This document shows, in pieces, positions 8,579 through 15,766 of a stretch of 21,027 bases of DNA (positions are counted from its first letter, which is position 1; every line of letters begins with the position of its first letter). The DNA is from Jaenimonas drosophilae (taxonomy: Eukaryota; Euglenozoa; Kinetoplastea; Trypanosomatida; Trypanosomatidae). The translations under genes were made by a program, and so were the position numbers. The DNA lies in the NCBI GenBank assembly GCA_030849065.1, contig JASAON010001400.1, positions 1 to 21,027 of the forward strand, given 5' to 3'. The notes below the pieces were generated by a model. The model did not search any database. It was given only the letters and a program-made list of their open reading frames with translations, and was not told where the DNA came from.

Positions 8579-8978
8579 TCTTCTTTAGATAGTAGTAGTA
8601 ATTGACGGAAAAGAGGAGCACACAGAGAGTGAATCGCAAAAAAAGCAATAAGCAGGTCCAGTTGGCTATAAAATGTCGATTGTTGAACAGCAGGAACTTC
8701 AGACCCGGCCTGCACATCCACAGGGCAACTCACGAAAAGAAAACTTGTCAGATGGGAAATCAAGCTTAGATCTGAAGCTCAAAAAAAAAAATGTGTCACG
8801 AGAACAGGGACTGGGCTGCCATGAATGAGCCTGAGATACATATTCACACACTCACTTTGCGACGCTATCCATCTCTCCATGAGTGCGAGTTGAAGAGCAG
8901 CGGTGAAATCACAATCAAAAAACAACTGTCTCGCTGAGAAACGAATCAGCACTACTCTGTCTCAAGCCTTCGCGGTCG
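8579..8978. other. Intergenic interval with poly-T acceptor tract
   Basis: These 400 bases lie between the pseudo-cyclase and LRR genes. On the transcribed (minus) strand an 11-T run at 8781-8791, followed by an AG at 8778-8779, is one candidate acceptor. A second pyrimidine tract (about 8605-8630), with an AG at 8583-8584, lies right next to the LRR start. The rest should be 3' UTR of the upstream gene. No coding frame with ATG and recognisable content is seen. Confidence 0.55.
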
Positions 8979-11141
8979 TTATGCGCGAGTTATGAGGGCT
9001 TGGATGCGCTCCACAGAGCTATCGTACCCATACTGCTTTGTGTACGCTCGGAACGCCTTCACCGCTCCGCGGTAGTACTTTTTCTCAAACAGCTCAAACG
9101 CCTTGCAGTAAGCAGCTAACTGCATCTCGAGATCCGGCTCATCATTGCTCGATTCGTGCAGAACTTGATGAATGCATCCTCCATCTGGAAGTAGCTCGAT
9201 CGGCTTACACATGTACATTCGCCGAATAGCATTTCGAATGTAGTCATCGCAAGCCACCGTCGTGTTGTGGAACCCGTTTGTTTGGGCGGCAAACATTCCC
9301 CTAAGCATCGGCGGCCCAAACAGCCCCACTATTTTTCGTTTTTCACAACCGAACACACCAACATCTACGGTGCCTCCCACGATGCCAATATGAATCGGGA
9401 ACCTCTCACGAACCAGTCGCTTTTGATTTCGCAGACTAGCAAGACGGGTGGACAGCATCAATCCACACGTAGCTGCTTGTTCGCAGAAATTGGGGCCTTT
9501 GTCCGCCACATTCCAAACCGCCACAGCCTTATCGAAGGCTACCGTGTGCAGTACTCCATTGTACTGGTACACGCATTCCTCAATGATCGACACAATTCGG
9601 TGAAAAAACTCGGAAGCAAACCGCTTTTTGTCGCCGCCCTCCAGATCATGAAACGGAGTCAAACTGATGTACAGAAGAGACACATCACAGATTTCTTCCT
9701 GTAGGTCTGTTTTTGTTGCCATTGGCTGAAGGTACGGGTTGGGGAGTGAGCTGTCCTGGAGCACCATTTTCTCGTCGCGCAGATTATCGCGTGGTGGCTC
9801 TGTTAGAACCATTGTAGCAGGGTCTTTCACCTCACTGAATTCAGCCGCTAATTCCTTAAGTCTTTGCGGAAACAATAGCGGTGGCAGTGACGGGGCCACG
9901 GCTTTGAGAGCACCAATGAGGTATTGCAGCTGAGACTCCACAATACCAATTTTTTTGTCACCCATGGACTTTGGCGGCGGCTTTGGGGCCAGTGAAAAAG
10001 TACAGATCTCGCCCACGTACTCAGAGACACGTACGAGCACCTCGTGCATGAGAGCAACATTGTGGAGTTGGGAGGACGACTTCTTGGCATCCCAAACACG
10101 GAAATACACGAACTCACCAACAGAGCACAACAGTCCCACACAGGATATCACCGAGCAAGTAATAAAGCAACTGTAGTCATTGAGAAAACTGCCTGTGTCA
10201 ATAGGTTTTGGTTTTATATTCTTTTGGAGCTCTTTCATCACTGTGTTGATGGCATTAAACGAATTCTGCTCTTCAATGGTGATGTCACTTGGAAAAATTT
10301 GATACTGAGTTGCTTCGTTGACGAATGTTGTGATGCTGTCATCCAGGTCGTAAGTTGTGCTCTTAATGTTGAACGTCAAAGTGTCTTTCAAATTTAGCAC
10401 TGGACGAAGAAGGCACTCAACGACAGTTTGGTAGAAGATGAGGTGACTGATAACCGCCTTCAACTCAGTTTTGATATCATCCATGGAGGCACCACTCTCA
10501 ATGAGGCTTGAGTACTGTAGTGCATGCAGTTCCGCACCAAGGATACTGTAGGCGACACTCACCAGAGTGCTTGCCTTCACAAATGAGGTGAATTCTGATT
10601 TTTCGTTGTACATTTGGGATGTTTCACTCATGAGAAAAATTAGTTGATACATCACTTCCATATATCTCTTTCGCGCATATTGTGGACCAAAAGCAATCTC
10701 TCCGTAGCGGAGCTGGGCTCGTGCGTATGATAGCTGTCCCATTCCCTGTTCTGTCATGATCGTGCCGTTCTTACTGAGAGGGTAATTCGTGTCCCACGAG
10801 TGCAGCGCTGAGTGGCTCTGTATAAATCCCATTGACTCTGTGTAGAATGCATCTGTTGCTGCTTGCTGCGAGACATATGCTTCATACGAAAACGGGCTAG
10901 GACTCAAAACGAAGCTCAGGGCGTATTGAGCCTCTTCTCCTACGGCGGAAACCAAAGACCCTAGCAGGGTAATCAGCTTAGGATACACAGAGTTGTTGTT
11001 TGTGTTTTTCCTTGAGTTGCTTTCAATCACGGAAAGAACTATAAAAAACACTGAGAGCGATGTAAACACCCCAATTGTAATCAGGGACTGGCGATGCCTC
11101 GGTGGGAGTCCCAAATACCACGTGTACGGGTTGGGGACCAT
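8979..11141 (-). CDS. Receptor-like two-TM protein with degenerate class III nucleotide cyclase domain
   Basis: The 720-residue product has a hydrophobic segment at about 19-38, a roughly 280-residue mostly helical loop, a second segment at about 323-345, then a cytosolic part. The loop, with AYVSQQAATDAFY near 88-100, loosely recalls nitrate-sensor (NIT)-type helical domains. Residues about 484-650 follow the class III cyclase order: strand VSLLYISLTPF (487-497), NGVLHTVAFDKAVAVWN (528-544), FPIHIGIVGGTVDVGVFG (581-598), then IVGLFGPPMLRGMF (604-617). The first metal Asp is Ser493 and the second survives as Asp537. The Gly before it is Phe536, and the transition-state Asn and Arg positions read as Leu613 and Phe617. 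The tail (about 675-715) resembles the helical segment following many bacterial-type cyclases. I infer a signalling or scaffold pseudo-cyclase. A strong pyrimidine tract and AG at 11192-11193 precede ATG 11141. Confidence 0.9.
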   Translation of the reverse strand: MVPNPYTWYLGLPPRHRQSLITIGVFTSLSVFFIVLSVIESNSRKNTNNNSVYPKLITLLGSLVSAVGEEAQYALSFVLSPSPFSYEAYVSQQAATDAFYTESMGFIQSHSALHSWDTNYPLSKNGTIMTEQGMGQLSYARAQLRYGEIAFGPQYARKRYMEVMYQLIFLMSETSQMYNEKSEFTSFVKASTLVSVAYSILGAELHALQYSSLIESGASMDDIKTELKAVISHLIFYQTVVECLLRPVLNLKDTLTFNIKSTTYDLDDSITTFVNEATQYQIFPSDITIEEQNSFNAINTVMKELQKNIKPKPIDTGSFLNDYSCFITCSVISCVGLLCSVGEFVYFRVWDAKKSSSQLHNVALMHEVLVRVSEYVGEICTFSLAPKPPPKSMGDKKIGIVESQLQYLIGALKAVAPSLPPLLFPQRLKELAAEFSEVKDPATMVLTEPPRDNLRDEKMVLQDSSLPNPYLQPMATKTDLQEEICDVSLLYISLTPFHDLEGGDKKRFASEFFHRIVSIIEECVYQYNGVLHTVAFDKAVAVWNVADKGPNFCEQAATCGLMLSTRLASLRNQKRLVRERFPIHIGIVGGTVDVGVFGCEKRKIVGLFGPPMLRGMFAAQTNGFHNTTVACDDYIRNAIRRMYMCKPIELLPDGGCIHQVLHESSNDEPDLEMQLAAYCKAFELFEKKYYRGAVKAFRAYTKQYGYDSSVERIQALITRA

Positions 11142-11191
11142 CTTTCCTGAAGTACGAAATAGAAGCGCAACTGGAGCTGGCTAACTTCAAA

Positions 11192-11217
11192 CTGAGAAAG
11201 AGAAGAGCATAAAGAAG
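11192..11217 (-). promoter_or_regulatory. Trans-splice acceptor for the pseudo-cyclase gene
   Basis: The minus strand reads CTTCTTTATGCTCTTCTCTT followed by TCTCAG, an almost ideal polypyrimidine tract ending in an AG at 11192-11193. This gives a 50-base 5' UTR with no upstream ATG. Confidence 0.7.
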
Positions 11218-11359
11218 TCAGTGTATTGGTGCTGTAAGTAAATAGATTCAAATAAACACCCTCGCACGTAGTGTGGATTGGTGTTAGTAACACTCAAGCG
11301 AACAACAGTACATACATAAGTCAGCGTGTATCGCGGAGCGGTTCCACGAGTGTTGTCGA

Positions 11360-11830
11360 CTATTCCTCGCTTTCGAATAACAGTTGTCGAAGCTCGGTTA
11401 GGTCCACTCTTCCTTCTTCACACCGTAGCAAACTAGCAACCTCTTCGGCTGAGGGAAGGTCTTCCTGATTCAGATGAAGCGTCTCTCTAATCGTTTCCAG
11501 AAGAGCTGGTAACTCTTCCAATGAGATGTTGCCATCTCCAGAGGACAACTGGAAGAGCCTGCTAAGAGCCTCCTGTTCGGAAATAGCATCCTCTTGGCCA
11601 TTGTTCTGTTGATACTCACCTTCTTGATCGACCACTGCAGCCTGGACCTCCACATAATTTCCTTCAGCATCGAACGGAGCAGGTTTCCCGCAAAGAACAG
11701 CGAAAAAGTTGGCACTGTATTTGTAAACGTCATTCGGCTTGTCTCGCAGTACTGCCTTTGTGTACTGCTTCATTATGGTGCCCATTTCCGGTGGAATGTT
11801 CACCTGCTCCACAGAGTACATGCAATTCAT
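11360..11830 (-). CDS. RIIa-domain protein, ropporin/RSP11-like, with degenerate EF-hands
   Basis: The 156-residue product begins with a clear RIIa (PKA regulatory subunit dimerisation/docking) fold at about residues 12-48: IPPEMGTIMKQYTKAVLRDK followed by PNDVYKYSANFFAVL. This closely follows the pattern of ropporin, SPA17 and radial-spoke protein RSP11, which dimerise and bind amphipathic helices of AKAP-like proteins in the axoneme. The C-terminal half holds two EF-hand-like helix-loop-helix units. In the first loop (SSGDGNISLEEL) and the second (CEEGRVDLTEL) the Gly, hydrophobic and final Glu positions are kept, but the acidic residues at loop positions 1 and 3 are missing, so calcium binding is doubtful. 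A flagellar radial-spoke or regulatory role is likely. The acceptor AG at 11863-11864, after GCTTTCCTTTGT, gives a 32-base 5' UTR. Confidence 0.88.
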   Translation of the reverse strand: MNCMYSVEQVNIPPEMGTIMKQYTKAVLRDKPNDVYKYSANFFAVLCGKPAPFDAEGNYVEVQAAVVDQEGEYQQNNGQEDAISEQEALSRLFQLSSGDGNISLEELPALLETIRETLHLNQEDLPSAEEVASLLRCEEGRVDLTELRQLLFESEE

Positions 11831-11862
11831 TGCGGAAGCGTAGATGATGATATTCTATTGTA

Positions 11863-11876
11863 CTACAAAGGAAAGC
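11863..11876 (-). promoter_or_regulatory. Trans-splice acceptor for the RIIa gene
   Basis: The minus strand reads GCTTTCCTTTGTAG, a short pyrimidine tract ending in AG at 11863-11864, 32 bases before the ATG at 11830. Confidence 0.55.
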
Positions 11877-12008
11877 TAAGCAATTCAGAATGACGTCAAA
11901 GGAGTTCATAAGATCTCAGAAAAGGCATCAAAATTTGGAAGGTGCACGATCTCATCGAAACAACCCAACAATCAATCATGGTAGCCAGTAAGCCAACGAA
12001 ATTCTCGA

Positions 12009-13922
12009 CTATTTTGCCAAGTGAGAGAGTGCCTTAGTCTGATCTGAGACAATCTGCTTGAGACGGTCATTGGACTGAGTTGTCTCCTTCAGTTTCAGTT
12101 CCACGTCCCGAAGTGCCGCCTTCAGAGCAGTTTTCTTTCCAACCTCATTCAGTAGTTCAGTCTTAGCTGTTGCGAGCTCCTGCTGGCACGCAGCTAAATC
12201 GCTTGAAATAGCAGTGATGTCTGTTGTAGCAGATAGAATATCACGTGCAACAAGTCGTGCATTGGTGTCTTCCAATGCGTGCTGCCTTTGTTCATGAGAC
12301 ACAACCAAAGCCTGAAGACGAGTGGCATCAGCCTCTAGAGACTCGTAGTGGCGCTTCATCAAGAGACACTCATTATCTTTGATAACGAGTTCCTTACTAA
12401 CCTCTGCGAGATTCTGATGAATTTCTTCAGCTGCCTGATTTTTCGCTAAGAGTGCTTGGTGCATTTCTGCACATCTCAGCTCAAACTGCGAAATTGATGC
12501 CTCCAGTTGAATAATACGGCGGTGGTGCTGAGAATTCTCGTACTCAAAAGTCTGAGTGTCGAGAACAAGCTGTTGCTCCCTCTGATGCAATGCATGCAGC
12601 TGCTCTTGCAAATAAATGATCTCCTCCTGCTTTGAAGCCAAGACTGCGTTTGACTGGTCAAGCTCGCGCTCCAGTGCTCGTTTATTATCCACCGTTGTCT
12701 CGTTTTCCTTTGCAGAGTTCTGATACGCGGCAATAATATCGTGAAGCTCACCATCCTTGGCCTTGAGCGTAAAGGCAAGCTGGGACTCTCGTTGGAGAAG
12801 CTTCTGAACTTCTGCACGCAACTGCTCATTTTCATTTGCCAGTGCACTCAGCTGCTCGTTCGAGAAATTTTTGTTTTGCACTAGTTGAGACATATCCACT
12901 TCGTATTGTCGAATCTGAGATTCGAGCACACTGCGATCACGTTCGCCTCTGATGGATTCCGAGCGTAAATGCTGCAGTTGCTCCTCCAAATGGAGAAGTT
13001 TGCTTGTGAGGTCCCGTTCCGTAGTATTCTGCTCACTATTACGTTGCTGTAGCGACCGAAGATGAATACCTAATTTTTCTGCGTCGGCATTACACAATTT
13101 GTGTCGCTCAGTTTCATCACTAAGCTGGCGATGGGCAGTGCCAAGCTTGTGAAGAGCATCCTCATGGAGGGACACCAAATCCTCAAACTTAGCTCGAATG
13201 TCATCACACTCCTGTGTTTTCAGCTCAAGCGCGTGTGCAACGGTGCTTGCAGCTTGAGTGCTCAAATCAGAAAAATGGGGCTCCGAGTTCACTTGGCATT
13301 CCTTTTCAGCGAGTATTACGGATTCAGTTTGCGAAAGCACACTGACAGCCTGGGACTCCGTGTTTGTACCGACATTGCAGGTCGCCACAGCCACCGACAG
13401 GTGCTGCGCAGCGAGCGCATGCTCTGCGGAAGCAACGGCCTCTTTGACCGCTGCTGATAACTCACAAATTTCTGCGTCTTTCTTTTCTATGTCTTCAGCA
13501 CAAGTAAGCTGAAACTCTATCAATTCAGTTTTGCGACTCTTTAAGGCTGAATCCAACTTTCGAACTTTTGCTCCTAGTTCATCTCTTTCGTTCAAAGTAA
13601 TAGCATTAACGGATAATGCGGAAGCAAGTTGCTTCTCCAGGGAGGTGCACCGTTTCTGTAACTCCTTGTTGGAGACATTGTTGAGGTAGTCATACTTTTG
13701 CCGGAGTTCTAGCAATTCTCTATTTTTTCTATTGATGATGTCGCCCGTATTTCGCGCAGACTCCGAAGATTCTCTATGCCGATTCAGACGAATAGTTTCA
13801 CATTGAGACTCCAATCGCTCAAGCTCACTGTGTAGGAACTTGATCTGGGCTAGCAAATGAAAACGCTCATCGACATCAGTTCCATGGCGTTCAGTACACT
13901 CTAGGCAGTTTTCTGTAGTCAT
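12009..13922 (-). CDS. Long coiled-coil protein, cytoskeletal type
   Basis: From the ATG at 13922 the product is 637 residues. The open frame runs 25 codons further upstream but only to a TTG, so the first ATG (MTTENCLECTERHG) is the likely start. Almost the whole chain has heptad repeats rich in Leu, Glu, Gln, Lys and Arg: about residues 20-170 and 228-635, as in basal-body, flagellar and cytoskeletal scaffolds. The coils are interrupted by a short linker (about 172-228) with several Thr/Ser/Gln/Asn motifs such as VGTNTES, LSQTESV, CQVNSE and LSTQAAS. No TM segment, enzymatic domain or targeting signal is seen, and I cannot name the family. An out-of-frame ATG at 13957, followed after four codons by TAG, lies upstream of the start and may or may not be in the mature 5' UTR. 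Confidence 0.88.
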   Translation of the reverse strand: MTTENCLECTERHGTDVDERFHLLAQIKFLHSELERLESQCETIRLNRHRESSESARNTGDIINRKNRELLELRQKYDYLNNVSNKELQKRCTSLEKQLASALSVNAITLNERDELGAKVRKLDSALKSRKTELIEFQLTCAEDIEKKDAEICELSAAVKEAVASAEHALAAQHLSVAVATCNVGTNTESQAVSVLSQTESVILAEKECQVNSEPHFSDLSTQAASTVAHALELKTQECDDIRAKFEDLVSLHEDALHKLGTAHRQLSDETERHKLCNADAEKLGIHLRSLQQRNSEQNTTERDLTSKLLHLEEQLQHLRSESIRGERDRSVLESQIRQYEVDMSQLVQNKNFSNEQLSALANENEQLRAEVQKLLQRESQLAFTLKAKDGELHDIIAAYQNSAKENETTVDNKRALERELDQSNAVLASKQEEIIYLQEQLHALHQREQQLVLDTQTFEYENSQHHRRIIQLEASISQFELRCAEMHQALLAKNQAAEEIHQNLAEVSKELVIKDNECLLMKRHYESLEADATRLQALVVSHEQRQHALEDTNARLVARDILSATTDITAISSDLAACQQELATAKTELLNEVGKKTALKAALRDVELKLKETTQSNDRLKQIVSDQTKALSHLAK

Positions 13923-14067
13923 TTCAGCTACTTTGTGCTTCGCTATCCGTCGTGCATGATATGGAAATGAGAGTGCGGAATCTCGTGGTATTGGCAAATA
14001 GAAATAATAGCATTGTCATGGTTCATTATCAGCGCGAAAAAATTGATCTTCATAAATGAAAACGACG

Positions 14068-14619
14068 TTACTTCTTCAAAAACTCAGATCGCTGCTTCTC
14101 AAACAACTCCTTCTCCAGTTTTTTAATACGTTGAGTATTATAGCATTCCGCTGCCACCACTAGCATTGGAACAGCAAGAAGTCCACCACAAAACCCACCG
14201 ACAAAAACGAGGCCAATTTTCGCTGGAACACGATTCTTTGGCGATCTCCAAGCTACAAAGGCAGCTGAGAAGCTCCCAATAATGATCCCCGCATCCAATC
14301 CTCGCTGCATCGGCTCACATGAAAGAAAAAACCTCCATTGCTGCGATAGTATTTTTCGGCGTCTCTGTCCAATATCGAGCCCCTCTTGCTCGATAATATA
14401 CTGCTTAAAATCCTTTACTTCGGTTTCCGGGGTCGTTTTCCCCTGCTCATTGGGGGATTGGATACGCTTCATCATTTCGATGGTCTCTGGTCGCGCAACC
14501 TTATACCGACCAGACTGCACCAAATCTTCGATGTTCGTGGACTCAGGCTTATTCTCCTCATAGCTAGAAACGGAGACATTCGCTTTGTGAGCCTCCTGCC
14601 TGCCTTGGGAGTTTCCCAT
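14068..14619 (-). CDS. Small two-TM protein with possible N-myristoylation start
   Basis: The frame stays open upstream to 15009, but the real start is taken as the ATG at 14619. It lies 14 bases after a very good acceptor (TTTCTCATTTCTCTCAG on the minus strand, AG at 14634-14635). The resulting 183-residue protein starts MGNSQGRQ. Gly2 with Asn3 and Ser4 resembles an N-myristoylation signal, although residue 6 is Gly rather than the preferred Ser. A polar, probably flexible region (to about 70) and an amphipathic helix (70-100) precede two hydrophobic segments at about 108-124 and 135-157. They are joined by a short basic loop (WRSPKNRVPAK) and followed by a basic/acidic helical tail ending in FLKK. 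The hairpin membrane topology could suit a mitochondrial or ER membrane protein. I do not recognise the family. It is the first gene of the minus-strand cluster. Confidence 0.85.
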   Translation of the reverse strand: MGNSQGRQEAHKANVSVSSYEENKPESTNIEDLVQSGRYKVARPETIEMMKRIQSPNEQGKTTPETEVKDFKQYIIEQEGLDIGQRRRKILSQQWRFFLSCEPMQRGLDAGIIIGSFSAAFVAWRSPKNRVPAKIGLVFVGGFCGGLLAVPMLVVAAECYNTQRIKKLEKELFEKQRSEFLKK

Positions 14620-14633
14620 CCTAATGTGTTTCC

Positions 14634-14650
14634 CTGAGAGAAATGAGAAA
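14634..14650 (-). promoter_or_regulatory. Trans-splice acceptor for the first minus-strand gene
   Basis: The minus strand reads TTTCTCATTTCTCTCAG. The AG at 14634-14635 is 14 bases before the ATG at 14619. This decides the start against the much longer upstream open frame. Confidence 0.75.
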
Positions 14651-14807
14651 TGCGTGAGCAATGAACAGTGAGCAATAGCACACAGCACCACACCGGTTAA
14701 CACGAAATGGTACATCAATAGAACTTGACAATTTGTGTGCTTTCCCCTTCCCCAACCATAGTCCCAACGCACGCCCACACTCACGACCACGGTGTCTATA
14801 AGTTGAT

Positions 14808-14821
14808 CCATGGATCCATGG
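14808..14821. repeat. 14-bp perfect palindrome in the strand-switch region
   Basis: CCATGGATCCATGG is its own reverse complement. It is built from two tandem copies of GATCCATG (14805-14812 and 14813-14820). It lies between the C-rich and G-rich arms of the divergent region. Confidence 0.9.
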
Positions 14822-14823
14822 GC

Positions 14824-14848
14824 GTATGTGTGGGTGTGGGGGGGGGGG
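14824..14848 (+). promoter_or_regulatory. GT-rich tract with 11-G run (possible G-quadruplex)
   Basis: A TGTGTGGGTGTG stretch runs into eleven consecutive G (14838-14848). With the earlier GGG at 14832-14834, the sequence can supply four G-triplets separated by loops of 1-3 bases, so it satisfies a simple G-quadruplex pattern. It points towards the plus-strand cluster. Confidence 0.7.
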
Positions 14849-14900
14849 AAGAACATATTGGACTTTGAACAGTTCTGCATTGACTGTAGAACGTATCTTA

Positions 14901-14980
14901 TCCGTCCCCCCTCCTCTCCGCCCCTGCCATCCTGTCTCTTGCGTGCTCTCCTCAAACCCAAATTATTTCTCTCTTCGAAG
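14901..14980 (+). promoter_or_regulatory. Polypyrimidine tract and trans-splice acceptor for the Sec20-like gene
   Basis: A long C/T-rich stretch (14901-14976) ends at an AG at 14979-14980, with further AGs at 14993-14994 and 14996-14997 close by. All lie 10-28 bases before the ATG at 15008. It rules out the in-frame upstream ATG at 14810 as the main start. Confidence 0.7.
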
Positions 14981-15007
14981 CTGTATTGTGTCAGTAGAAT
15001 AGGTACC

Positions 15008-15640
15008 ATGATTTTGGAAGCGGTAGTTGAAGCAGCTGATCAGCGTGCCAGTCTGGCACTTGCGGAAGTTGAAGAAGCTCTGAAGACACTAAAGCAAGAC
15101 CAATCGTCAAGCTCACGTTGCACCACAGTATTGGCGATTGGAAAAGCACAAACAGCTCTGAGGTATCTCGACAAGCTAAACGATTCTCATGACAAAGTTA
15201 GCGAGAACGTTCATCCACGAGCATATGTGGCCATTGAGAATCGAAAAGCACTCCGGAAGGCCATCGTGCGAGGACAAGCTTCTCTTGATGCTGCCATGTC
15301 GAGACCGACGTATGATAGTGAAGCGGCAGATCATGCAAATGCACTGCGCTCACTCATGGACTCAAGATCGCTCCTACTTAGAGAAGTTAACATTGTATCT
15401 GAGGTGGTCAACGGGCTGGCTGGTAGCACTGAAACCCTTCATCTGGTCCATTTATCTCTTGTTGATGTTGATGTCACTATCCACACTGCTGCAAACGCGG
15501 TGAGGCGTGCCCTTGCAATTCATTCTCGAGAAGATCTTGTGCTGAAATGCTCTCTTGCTGTGTTTGGCCTATGTGTCATCTATGTTCTACTGAATCGTGT
15601 ACTTCGACTATTTCCTGTTGTTGAATTTGTGGCAGTGTAA
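15008..15640 (+). CDS. Sec20-like tail-anchored SNARE (Qb type)
   Basis: The 210-residue product is largely helical, with a single hydrophobic segment at about 178-197 (LVLKCSLAVFGLCVIYVLL) and a short C-terminal tail. This is the layout of a tail-anchored SNARE. The membrane-proximal part, with DSRSLLLREVNIVSEVV at about 118-134, a heptad-like helix, then HSREDLVLK just before the anchor, recalls the Sec20/BNIP1 pattern (SSR-IL helix, then a basic/acidic residue pair, then TM and FP near the end). Sec20 acts with Use1, Ufe1/syntaxin-18 and Sec22 in Golgi-to-ER retrograde fusion. No clear Gln zero-layer residue is visible, which is acceptable for Sec20 but weakens the call. It is the first gene of the plus-strand cluster. 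An in-frame ATG at 14810 is rejected because it lies upstream of the splice acceptor. Confidence 0.6.
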   Translation: MILEAVVEAADQRASLALAEVEEALKTLKQDQSSSSRCTTVLAIGKAQTALRYLDKLNDSHDKVSENVHPRAYVAIENRKALRKAIVRGQASLDAAMSRPTYDSEAADHANALRSLMDSRSLLLREVNIVSEVVNGLAGSTETLHLVHLSLVDVDVTIHTAANAVRRALAIHSREDLVLKCSLAVFGLCVIYVLLNRVLRLFPVVEFVAV

Positions 15641-15732
15641 TGAACAGCTCTTCTTGCTTTTGACTTGACTTCGTTGATGCTGTACTGTAACTCATGAGAC
15701 TTGATCACATTTCTGCTAAACTGTTGAAAGAA

Positions 15733-15766
15733 CACTTTTCTTTTACACACTTTTACTTGGTCTTAG
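15733..15766 (+). promoter_or_regulatory. Trans-splice acceptor directly abutting an ATG
   Basis: A T/C-rich stretch (CACTTTTCTTTTACACAC, then TTTTACTTGGTCTTAG) contains no AG until 15765-15766, and the ATG begins at 15767. If this acceptor is used, the mRNA's 5' UTR would be the spliced leader alone. Confidence 0.65.

Larger units (their letters stand above)
14620..15007. promoter_or_regulatory. Divergent strand-switch region, probable bidirectional Pol II start region
   Basis: All convincing genes to the left are on the minus strand and all to the right on the plus strand. This 388-base interval therefore separates two diverging polycistronic clusters. In kinetoplastids such regions are sites of RNA polymerase II initiation, often with GT/G-rich sequence on the outgoing coding strand. 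That pattern is visible here: plus-strand GT and G runs at 14820-14848, and C/CA-rich sequence at 14739-14785 that is G/GT-rich on the minus strand. Acceptor signals for the first gene on each side lie at the edges (14634-14650 on minus; 14901-14980 on plus). The function is inferred from architecture. Confidence 0.75.

Noticed and set aside
13923..13997. Longer form of the coiled-coil protein beginning with TTG
   Set aside because: No in-frame ATG exists in the extension; the ATG at 13922 is preferred.
14810..15007. Upstream in-frame ATG for the Sec20-like gene
   Set aside because: It lies before the polypyrimidine tract and acceptor (14901-14980), and the added residues encode translation of the G-run and pyrimidine tract.
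14620..15009. N-terminal extension of the first minus-strand gene
   Set aside because: The extension crosses the strong splice acceptor at 14634-14635 and the G-rich strand-switch region, so it would not be in the mature mRNA.
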